The notes under the pieces are model-generated. The model was not told where the DNA came from and did not search any database. It saw only the letters and a program-made list of their open reading frames with translations. A program made the position numbers and the translations under genes. A stretch of DNA of 12,511 nt from Sulfurimonas sp. UBA6792 (lineage in GTDB: Bacteria > Campylobacterota > Campylobacteria > Campylobacterales > Sulfurimonadaceae), in assembly GCA_002452425.1 (NCBI GenBank), contig DKFQ01000042.1:1-12511 (forward strand), given 5' to 3'. Positions 7,251-12,511 of this stretch are shown here, one piece after another (position 1 is the stretch's first letter; every line of letters begins with the position of its first letter).

Positions 7251-7408
7251 AAGAGACGCTCAGACGCTATGGCTTAGCGATACTTTTTCTTTTTCTTGTT
7301 ATCTTTTTGATGCTTTTGGGCACTTTGGGCGTGAAAAGCTTTGGAGATAAGATGTTAGAGGGAACGGGAGTTGAGATGAAACCACGGGGAGACAATTTAG
7401 CAAAATGA
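7247..7408 (+). CDS. 53-aa single-helix membrane protein
   Basis: A short gene with ATG at 7247 overlapping the previous stop (ATGA) and TGA at 7406-7408 overlapping the next ATG. It encodes 53 residues: a basic start (MKETLRRYG), one strongly hydrophobic helix (about residues 9-29) and a short charged tail rich in glycine. The orderly two-sided four-base overlaps and the clear membrane topology (basic end inside) support a real gene. No family is recognised. It is likely a small partner of the two membrane proteins encoded on either side. Confidence 0.75.
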   Translation: MKETLRRYGLAILFLFLVIFLMLLGTLGVKSFGDKMLEGTGVEMKPRGDNLAK

Positions 7409-7698
7409 GTTTAACAACGATTCTTTTAATAGGTGCGATTTTAAGCGTCGCATTTCACTTTTTAGGTGTCTATACAGGCGCAAAAAAGACGGTTTGGGTC
7501 ATGCTCGCTATCGTTTGGGCGGCGAGTTTCGGTTTGGCTACGAGTGAGGTAAAACCTAAAGGTTATACAGAGATAGAGAAGATGAAGGGCAAATTTGCCG
7601 AGACGGATAAGCTTATAGAAGAGGCGATGCCTGAGGTCTCCATTTACGAGATGGTTGTCATCAAAAAAAGTTATAACGAAAACAAGCCAAAGCAATAG
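7405..7698 (+). CDS. 97-aa two-helix membrane protein
   Basis: An unrecognised 97-aa protein with two membrane helices (about residues 3-22 and 29-46) joined by a short basic loop (GAKK). A charged, probably helical soluble tail follows (YTEIEKMKGKFAETDKLIEE). The start overlaps the stop of the 53-aa gene (ATGA). It is the third small membrane protein in a row behind siroheme decarboxylase, and the three are so tightly coupled that they probably form one complex or act in one step. The function is not known from sequence. Confidence 0.78.
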   Translation: MSLTTILLIGAILSVAFHFLGVYTGAKKTVWVMLAIVWAASFGLATSEVKPKGYTEIEKMKGKFAETDKLIEEAMPEVSIYEMVVIKKSYNENKPKQ

Positions 7699-7703
7699 AT
7701 TTT

Positions 7704-8390
7704 ATGAAAAAAGTGGGCATATTTGGGTGTGGCTGGCTTGGAAAACCGCTCTCTCTTGAACTTGAAAAAGAGTTTGAGGTGGAGTGCTTTTCAAGAGAGA
7801 CAACAAAAGATGATGCCCAGTTTTGGCAGAGCGATACGCTCATCATCGCCATGCACACAAAAGACAACTACCTCACAACACTTAAAAAAATAGCCGCACT
7901 TACAAAACCCGACGCAAATATCATACTTATGAGTTCTACATCCGTCTATAAAGAGTTTGACGGCGATGTGGATGAGAGTGCGGTTATATCGCAATCATCG
8001 CTTATCAAAGAGGCGGAGGAGTTGTTGCTTGGGCTTAGAGAGAGGGTGCTAGTATTGAGACTTGGCGGGCTGATGGGTGAGGATAGGGTTGCAGGGCGTT
8101 GGAAGAGTGCGACAAAGTTTCAAGACGGCTATGTGAACTACATCCATAGGGATGATGTCATAGCTATCATCAAGTGGATGTTGGAGTGTGGTATAACGCA
8201 AGGGATTTACAACCTTGTAGCACCCCTGCATCCGACACGCCTTGAAATACATCAAAGAAATGCTCAAAATTTTAGTGTGGATGTGGGTGAGTTTGAGGGT
8301 TTTACAAAGCGCAGAGTTTTGTCAGACAAGGTCATCAAAGAGCTTGGATATAGTTTTAAGTATCCAAATCCGTTGGAGTTTTGGGGCTAG
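7704..8390 (+). CDS. YeeZ-like atypical SDR (NAD(P)-dependent epimerase/dehydratase family)
   Basis: A 228-aa Rossmann protein starting KKVGIFGCGWLG, with the glycine motif GxGxxG at residues 8-13. It then shows MSSTSVYKEFDGDVDES, RLGGLMGEDRVAGR and YVNYIHRDDVIAII, the strand and loop order of extended SDRs of the YeeZ type. The usual YxxxK catalytic pair is not evident, as in many atypical members, so catalysis is uncertain. It starts five bases after the small membrane protein gene and is the last gene of the operon. Its TAG stop contains the TA that borders the inverted-repeat element. Without that element the reading frame would continue by one Tyr codon to TAA. No substrate can be named. 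Confidence 0.8.
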   Translation: MKKVGIFGCGWLGKPLSLELEKEFEVECFSRETTKDDAQFWQSDTLIIAMHTKDNYLTTLKKIAALTKPDANIILMSSTSVYKEFDGDVDESAVISQSSLIKEAEELLLGLRERVLVLRLGGLMGEDRVAGRWKSATKFQDGYVNYIHRDDVIAIIKWMLECGITQGIYNLVAPLHPTRLEIHQRNAQNFSVDVGEFEGFTKRRVLSDKVIKELGYSFKYPNPLEFWG

Positions 8391-8512
8391 ACTTCCGGTA
8401 TAACTTCAGTTTGTGAACGATTCTGCAACGGAAGGGTTACAACAAGTGAAGCGGTTGTGGGGTACCCACCGTGAAGCCTTAGTGAACAAACTGAAGTTAT
8501 GCCGGAAGTCTA
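8388..8512. mobile_element. MITE-like 121-bp element with 25-bp terminal inverted repeats and TA flanks
   Basis: The element spans 8390-8510. Its ends (GACTTCCGG... and ...CCGGAAGTC) form inverted repeats pairing 8390-8414 with 8486-8510, 25 pairs with a single G.T wobble (8399/8501). TA lies directly outside on both sides (8388-8389, 8511-8512), as for a two-base TA target duplication of the IS630/Tc1-mariner type. The centre has no ORF but can fold: ACAAC/GTTGT (8439-8443, 8454-8458) or GTGGG-GTA-CCCAC (8457-8469), with AAGG/CCTT closing around them. GTGAAGC occurs twice inside. Removing the element and one TA restores a compact convergent gene junction. No T-run follows, so a classical terminator is unlikely, though the hairpin may still stop transcripts. 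Confidence 0.65.
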
Positions 8513-8713
8513 TTAATTACTTCTGGCTAGTGCCGCAAAGTCTATCTCATCTTTTGGCTCTTTGGACTCTTTGATTTTTTTGTCCTCTTCAAAACTGCCC
8601 GTGCTAAAGATGTATTCGCTTTTTTGCAATATACACCCCTTCATCCCTGGAACACACTCTTTTTTTATAAGTTTGCAGTAACCGTTGTGGTCATGTTGGC
8701 ATGTCCAACCCAT
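8513..8713 (-). CDS. Small four-cysteine protein, possible metal- or Fe-S-binding
   Basis: A 66-aa protein not assigned to a known family. Its first half holds four regularly spaced cysteines (Cys5, Cys13, Cys20, Cys27; C-x7-C-x6-C-x6-C) with His7 and His9 between the first two, a plausible metal or Fe-S site. The second half is a charged, low-complexity stretch (EEDKKIKESKEPKDEID). The start has a good AGGAG site six to seven bases upstream. The gene stands alone, convergent with the YeeZ-like gene and separated from it by the inverted-repeat element. Confidence 0.7.
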   Translation of the reverse strand: MGWTCQHDHNGYCKLIKKECVPGMKGCILQKSEYIFSTGSFEEDKKIKESKEPKDEIDFAALARSN

Positions 8714-8740
8714 GATGCACTCCTTTTTTTAGTGAAATAA

Positions 8741-8791
8741 TTTACGTATTTAAGGCGGGGCTAAAGCCCCACGTCCTATAGGCTGCGTAAA
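8741..8791. repeat. Composite palindrome upstream of the MtnA-like gene
   Basis: This 51-bp stretch has nested symmetry. An outer pair TTTACG/CGTAAA (8741-8746, 8786-8791) encloses a GC-rich hairpin GGGGCTAAAGCCCC (8757-8770) and a second one around CCTATAGG (8775-8782) with ACG/CGT arms. It is much more GC-rich than the surrounding intergenic DNA. There is no T-run, so it is not a standard terminator. It may be a REP-like dispersed repeat or an RNA structure. Confidence 0.5.
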
Positions 8792-8818
8792 ATCTGTAAA
8801 AATAACAAAAGTGAATTA

Positions 8819-8827
8819 TGCTACAAT
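8819..8827 (+). promoter_or_regulatory. Extended -10 promoter of the MtnA-like/aldolase operon
   Basis: TGCTACAAT is an extended -10 element (TG-N-TACAAT) with a predicted start near 8834, about 26 bases before the ATG at 8860. No clear -35 box is present, as is usual for extended -10 promoters. A ribosome site (TAAGGGA) lies about ten bases before the ATG. Confidence 0.55.
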
Positions 8828-8859
8828 TTTTTAAACTTCCGACTTAAGGGAAATCAGAA

Positions 8860-9912
8860 ATGCAAGGTAATTATAAAGCGTTATGGCTTAGCGATGAGAT
8901 GTTTGATGAGTGTTTGGAGGTAATCGACCAGCGTCAGTTGCCTTTTGTCTATGATACACGCTATTTAACAAATACAGAAGAGGCGGTAAACGCCATAAAA
9001 AATAGAACCGTTTGCGGTGCGGGGGTTGTCGGAGTTGTGGCGGCTTTTGGGGTTTATATAGCTGCTATTGAGGTGGATGGAGATTACGAGGCACTTCAAG
9101 AGAGGGCGGCTTTGTTGCGTGAGGCGTGTTTGGTAAGAGGCAATCTTTCATGGGCAGTTGATGTGATGATGGAGCGACTTAGAGAGTCACAAGATGTGAT
9201 AGAAGATGCAAGGGCGTTTGCCATAGAGCTAAGTGACAATGAGGCGTTAGAGAGCCAAAAGATAGCAGAGGTAGGCTGTAAACTCATAGAAGAGATGCGC
9301 AAAAAGAGTGGAAAGGAGAAAATCAATATCTTGACCCACTCCAGCGGCGGATATCTTGCTTTTGTGGATGAGGGGGCAGCATTTGCGCCTATCTATGAGG
9401 CAAAGAGAAGAGGGGTGGATGTGCATCTTTTCTTAACAGAGAGCAGACCTACAAATCAGGGTGCGTCGCTTGGCGCATGGGAGCTTGCTCAAAATGAGAT
9501 AGACCACACTATCATAACCGATAGCATGGCAGGGCATTTGATGCAGTGCGGCGAGGTGGATATGGTAATAGTGAGTGCCGACAGAGTGAATGAAAACGGC
9601 GATGCGGTGGCAAGTGTGGGAACATATCTTTTGGCACTCGCAGCGCATGACAACAACATCCCTTTTTACGTTGCACTTCCGACTTCCTCGTTTGGTGTTG
9701 GTACGGATGAGGCACGTATGGATGAGAGAAGCAGCGATGAGGTAAAGTTTGTCAAAGGCGTGGATGCTGATGGAGTTTTTCGCAGAGTTCGCATAACACA
9801 TGAGGGTTCAGCGGCAGTAAGTTTTGGCTCTGATGTAACTCCTGCAAGGCTTATTAGCGGGTTTATCACCGGCAAAGGGGTGAGTGAATTAAGAGAGAGG
9901 ATGAGTGTTTGA
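8860..9912 (+). CDS. MtnA/aIF2B-family isomerase homologue with altered active site
   Basis: A 350-aa protein aligned by eye over its whole length with S-methyl-5-thioribose-1-phosphate isomerase (MtnA). Matching segments are AAFGVYIAA (60s), ILTHSSGGYLAF (157-168), ESRPTNQGASLGAWEL (194-209), TDSMAGHLM (220-228), SADRVNENGD (239-248), GTYLLALAAHDNNIPFYVA and SDVTPARLISGFITGKGV. The proposed catalytic Asp is kept (Asp241), but the catalytic Cys of the THC motif is Ser161, and the usual VRGAP loop reads VCGAG. MtnA interconverts aldose- and ketose-1-phosphates. The next gene, overlapping by four bases, is a class II aldolase, which would cleave a ketose-1-phosphate. So a sugar-phosphate salvage role is likely but the substrate is open. 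A non-catalytic or eIF2B-like role is the alternative. Confidence 0.8.
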   Translation: MQGNYKALWLSDEMFDECLEVIDQRQLPFVYDTRYLTNTEEAVNAIKNRTVCGAGVVGVVAAFGVYIAAIEVDGDYEALQERAALLREACLVRGNLSWAVDVMMERLRESQDVIEDARAFAIELSDNEALESQKIAEVGCKLIEEMRKKSGKEKINILTHSSGGYLAFVDEGAAFAPIYEAKRRGVDVHLFLTESRPTNQGASLGAWELAQNEIDHTIITDSMAGHLMQCGEVDMVIVSADRVNENGDAVASVGTYLLALAAHDNNIPFYVALPTSSFGVGTDEARMDERSSDEVKFVKGVDADGVFRRVRITHEGSAAVSFGSDVTPARLISGFITGKGVSELRERMSV

Positions 9913-11402
9913 GAAGTTTTTATGATGACAAAGAGGCGTTTGGATGTAAAACAGATTTGGATTTGCGGGTTTATACCTCAAGGCTGCTTGGGCGTGATGC
10001 TTCTTTGGTGCTTCATGGCGGCGGAAATACCTCTGTAAAATCAACCGTTACAAATCTTTTGGGTGAGAGTGAAGAGGTGCTTTATGTTAAGGGGAGCGGC
10101 TGGGATTTGGCGACTATCGAGGCGGAGGGTTTTGCTCCCGTAAAGATGGATGCACTGCTTAAGATGGCGGAGTTAAAGGAGCTTAGCGACACCGATATGG
10201 TGGCACAGCAGCGTCTTGCTATGACAAATCCATCTGCTCCAAACCCCTCTGTTGAGGCGATTTTGCACGCTATCATCCCTTTTAAGTTTGTTGACCACAC
10301 GCATGCAGATGCGGTTGTGACTATTACCAATACTTACGGTGGCGAGGAGAAAACCAGAGAGATTTATGGGGACAGAGTTTTGGTTATCCCATACATCATG
10401 CCCGGATTTGTGCTTGCAAAACTTGTTTACGATATGACAAGAGATGTTGTATGGGAGGAGCTTGATGGGATGGTTCTTATGAATCATGGGCTTTTTACAT
10501 TTAGCGATGATGGCAAAAAATCGTATGAAAAAACCATAGAGTTGGTGGATGCGGCAGAGAAGTATCTTGAGAAAAATGGGGCGGTTTTGGAGTGTGAAAG
10601 TGCGACTTCTTCTGTGGATTTGCTTACTTTGGCAAAAATCCGCAAAGAGGTTTCAAATCTAAAAGGTGTTGCGACTATCTCCATCTTTAACGAGAGTGAT
10701 TTGGCGGTGCATTTTTCAAAGCAGGATGTTGAGAAAATCGCCGTGCAAGGACCGCTCACACCCGACCATGTTATACGCACAAAGAGAGTTCCCGCACTTT
10801 TGGGCGATGATGTGAGTGCTGATTTGGCACGGTTTGTCAAAGAGTACAAAGAGTATTTTGAGGCAAATGAGCATGGCGAGACGCTCTTAAATCCCGCACC
10901 CAATTTTGCAATACTTAGGGGCAGTGGAACGCTCTCTTTTGGCGCAAATGCGAAAGAGGCAAATATCATAAAAGATATCAATGAGCATACCTTTGAAGCG
11001 ATACTAAAAGCCCAAAAACTCGGCGGTTACAAGGCTCTTAGCGCAAAAGATATATTTGAGGTTGAGTACTGGTCGCTTGAACAGGCAAAACTCAAAAACG
11101 GTGCAAAAACGGCTCTTCTTAGTGGAAAAATAGCCATCGTTGCAGGCTTGGAGAGGGCAGATATGTTAAAGGCTCAAGGTGCGGTGGTTGTGAGATGTGA
11201 TGCAGTAAAAAGCGAAGAGATTTCTGCTGTAGTAGAGAGAACGGTTAAGAGTTTCGGCGGTATCGATATAGTTGTAGCCGATGGAGAGGTCTTTACGCCT
11301 AGTTCAGACTTAGATACGCACACCGCTCATCAAGAGCTTCTCAAACAGTGTGCGCCGTTTTTAAAGCTCGGAGTTGAGACACCGCATCAACTCTTCATAT
11401 AG
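9909..11402 (+). CDS. Class II aldolase (RhaD/YuxG type) with a truncated SDR-like C-terminal tail
   Basis: A 497-aa protein. Residues 1-400 match the aldolase half of bifunctional rhamnulose-1-phosphate aldolase/lactaldehyde dehydrogenases: GGGNTSVK (37-44), VDHTHADAV with zinc ligands His130 and His132, YIMPGF (162-167), MNHGLFTF with His193, GPLTPDHVIRTKR (281-293) and EVEYWSLEQAKL (384-395). The tail from about 404 starts like an SDR (LSGKIAIVAG, later GGIDIVVADGEVF), but the glycine-rich loop and YxxxK are absent. The whole is about 180 residues shorter than the usual fused enzyme, so the tail is probably not a working dehydrogenase. The start is TTG in a TTGA overlap with the MtnA-like gene, with AGAGG upstream. 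Its product would be DHAP plus an aldehyde, if the family reaction holds. Confidence 0.85.
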   Translation: MRSFYDDKEAFGCKTDLDLRVYTSRLLGRDASLVLHGGGNTSVKSTVTNLLGESEEVLYVKGSGWDLATIEAEGFAPVKMDALLKMAELKELSDTDMVAQQRLAMTNPSAPNPSVEAILHAIIPFKFVDHTHADAVVTITNTYGGEEKTREIYGDRVLVIPYIMPGFVLAKLVYDMTRDVVWEELDGMVLMNHGLFTFSDDGKKSYEKTIELVDAAEKYLEKNGAVLECESATSSVDLLTLAKIRKEVSNLKGVATISIFNESDLAVHFSKQDVEKIAVQGPLTPDHVIRTKRVPALLGDDVSADLARFVKEYKEYFEANEHGETLLNPAPNFAILRGSGTLSFGANAKEANIIKDINEHTFEAILKAQKLGGYKALSAKDIFEVEYWSLEQAKLKNGAKTALLSGKIAIVAGLERADMLKAQGAVVVRCDAVKSEEISAVVERTVKSFGGIDIVVADGEVFTPSSDLDTHTAHQELLKQCAPFLKLGVETPHQLFI

Positions 11403-11833
11403 AGCATTCGCTTGATATTGTCTGGCATGCTCTCTAGCGCAAAACTCTTTTGGTCTTTGATGTAAGATGGGAGTTTAAAATCTTTTGATGTCAAAAGCGT
11501 GAAGAGTTTTTGCAAATCCTCATTCTCAATTTGCTTGTACTTTATCTCCATCTCTTTGGCGATACGAAGAAAAAAGGTGAGCAAAACGGCTTGCGCTTTT
11601 TCGTTCACAGCCTCATTTCTTATAACGCCCTCAAACTCCTTGCGCATCGTTAAAACATTGTACTCGCACAGTTCATCAAGTTTCTCGGGATTTTCGGTGG
11701 CAAGATAGTTCAAAATATTTAAGATAAGATTGAGAAAAAGAAGATTGGTTTTGTCGATAACCATATTGTTTTTTTCAAGTCTCTCTTTGTATGCCAAAAT
11801 CTCTGGTTGTACATCGTGAAAATAAGCTAACAT
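11387..11833 (-). CDS. Hypothetical helical protein
   Basis: A 148-aa protein of no recognised family. It is rich in Leu, Lys and Glu and looks entirely helical (NLLFLNLILNILNYLATENPEK, VLLTFFLRIAKEMEIKYKQIEN), with no cysteines forming a metal motif and no signal peptide. The start has an AAAGG site and a likely extended -10 promoter upstream. Its 3' end overlaps the aldolase gene by 16 bases in convergent orientation. It is probably a cytoplasmic regulatory or structural protein, but nothing in sequence or context settles a role. Confidence 0.75.
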   Translation of the reverse strand: MLAYFHDVQPEILAYKERLEKNNMVIDKTNLLFLNLILNILNYLATENPEKLDELCEYNVLTMRKEFEGVIRNEAVNEKAQAVLLTFFLRIAKEMEIKYKQIENEDLQKLFTLLTSKDFKLPSYIKDQKSFALESMPDNIKRMLYMKS

Positions 11834-11866
11834 TTTTGAACCTTTAGGAGAAGAATTTAAGCTATC

Positions 11867-11875
11867 ATTCTAGCA
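11867..11875 (-). promoter_or_regulatory. Extended -10 promoter of the 148-aa hypothetical gene
   Basis: The minus strand reads TGCTAGAAT, an extended -10 (TG-N-TAGAAT), about 33 bp before the ATG at 11833. A good -35 box is not seen. Confidence 0.5.
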
Positions 11876-11925
11876 TCAAGAGGCTGATATCGCACTTTCT
11901 AAGTGGTGTTAAAGTAGAAAATTAA

Positions 11926-11931
11926 TAGAAT
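11926..11931 (+). promoter_or_regulatory. Possible -10 element for the gene starting at 11958
   Basis: TAGAAT lies in an A/T-rich stretch 26 bases before the ATG at 11958. It has no extended TG and no clear -35 box, so it is only suggestive. Confidence 0.3.
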
Positions 11932-11957
11932 GAGAAGATATTACAGGGAGCCAAAAC

Positions 11958-12511
11958 ATGGCAAAAAAAAGTAAAAAAAACTCCAAAATCAACCAGAAAA
12001 TCAAAAAATATTTTGACGGCGACCCTTTTGATGTGGGGGTTGCGAGGGTAAGTACGCAGACTTTGAGTGAACTATTTCATTATCTTGGCATCTATGATGT
12101 GGAGGGAAGCAAAGAGATGCTTCTTAAAGTGGCGCGGATGATTTGGAGCGAGGTGGATAGTGATTATCGTGGGGCTATTTTGGATTTTTTCGAGCAAGAG
12201 GGGAGGATTTATAAGGCAACCACACCTCAAGAGCCGAGTTTGGAGCGTGATGACAAGATAGATATGCTCATCGACGAGCTAGACGCAACCCCAGAGGAAG
12301 CGGGGCTTTTGCGTGAAGCATTTATGGATGTGAGAAGCAAAAAGATATCTATCGAAAAGATGGAGTCAAAGCTTCGCCACATACGCTACGGTCTAAAAAA
12401 AGAGCGTATCCAAAAGAGGTTGGATGGGGTTTTTGACATCGACGACTCTTTGGAGTTTAACGCCTCTCTTCGTTATGCCATTTACGGGCAAAATTTTCAT
12501 AAAATCCTCAC
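11958..12511 (+). CDS. Unrecognised protein, N-terminal part (runs off right edge)
   Basis: An open frame of 184 complete codons from the ATG at 11958 to the window end, without a stop. An AGGGAG ribosome site ends seven bases before the ATG. The product starts with a very basic stretch (MAKKSKKNSKINQKIKKYF), then has mixed charged helices (YLGIYDVEGSKEMLLKVARMIW, DMLIDELDATPEEAGLLREAF, MESKLRHIRYGLKKERIQKR). There is no membrane segment and no recognisable motif in the visible part. The basic start would fit nucleic-acid binding, but that is a guess; the missing C-terminus may hold the telling domain. Confidence 0.7.
   Translation, partial: MAKKSKKNSKINQKIKKYFDGDPFDVGVARVSTQTLSELFHYLGIYDVEGSKEMLLKVARMIWSEVDSDYRGAILDFFEQEGRIYKATTPQEPSLERDDKIDMLIDELDATPEEAGLLREAFMDVRSKKISIEKMESKLRHIRYGLKKERIQKRLDGVFDIDDSLEFNASLRYAIYGQNFHKIL

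Noticed and set aside
8388..8512. Integron attC site
   Set aside because: The size is in the attC range, but the ends do not match RYYYAAC/GTTRRRY (GTATAAC and GTTATGC differ), the stem lacks the usual unpaired bases, and no integrase or cassette array is present.
8720..8735. T-run at 8724-8730 as a rho-independent terminator
   Set aside because: There is no GC hairpin before it; on the minus strand it is the A-rich leader containing the AGGAG ribosome site of the four-cysteine gene.
10484..10981. 165-codon minus-strand open frame
   Set aside because: Antisense to the aldolase gene, whose conserved motifs cover the same bases; composition is typical of a shadow frame.

Overview
The window looks like chromosomal DNA of a Campylobacterota bacterium, most likely of the Sulfurimonas type. 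The grounds are low to moderate GC, densely packed genes with ATGA/TTGA start-stop overlaps, two TTG starts, and a gene set of multiheme peroxidase, siroheme/heme d1 enzymes and small redox or membrane proteins. This assignment is inference from gene content and style; there is no rRNA or other taxonomic marker here. No tRNA, rRNA, CRISPR array or complete transposase gene is visible.

Layout. (1) 1-2428, minus strand: an operon of a short-chain dehydrogenase, a cytochrome c peroxidase with three CxxCH heme sites instead of the usual two, and the start of a cytochrome b-like membrane protein running off the left edge. (2) 2600-4709, plus strand: a TrpD2/YbiB-like protein that has lost the PRPP motif, overlapping an MFS transporter. 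(3) 4706-5658, minus strand: precorrin-2 dehydrogenase/siroheme synthase (CysG N-terminal type, TTG start), then a small membrane-anchored protein. (4) 5836-8390, plus strand: a fused two-domain siroheme decarboxylase (NirDL type), three small membrane proteins (one of 53 aa) and a YeeZ-like atypical SDR. (5) 8390-8510: a 121-bp element with 25-bp terminal inverted repeats flanked by TA, at a convergent gene junction; it looks like a MITE. (6) 8513-8713, minus: a four-cysteine small protein. (7) 8860-11402, plus: an MtnA/aIF2B-family isomerase homologue with the catalytic Cys replaced by Ser, translationally coupled to a RhaD/YuxG-type class II aldolase carrying a shrunken SDR tail. (8) 11387-11833, minus: a hypothetical protein. 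(9) 11958 to the right edge, plus: the N-terminal part of an unrecognised protein.

How it works together. The most coherent story is at 5086-8390. Siroheme synthase and siroheme decarboxylase are transcribed divergently, as expected for supply of heme d1 to a cd1 nitrite reductase. Between them lies a perfect FNR/DNR-type palindrome (TTGAT-N4-ATCAA). It is centred 41.5 bp upstream of the predicted start of the rightward promoter and about 42.5 bp upstream of the leftward one, so one anaerobic or NO-responsive regulator could serve both. The isomerase-aldolase pair at 8860-11402 resembles the last two steps of a DHAP-shunt type salvage of 5-deoxy- or methylthio-pentose phosphates, but the changed active site makes its substrate an open question.
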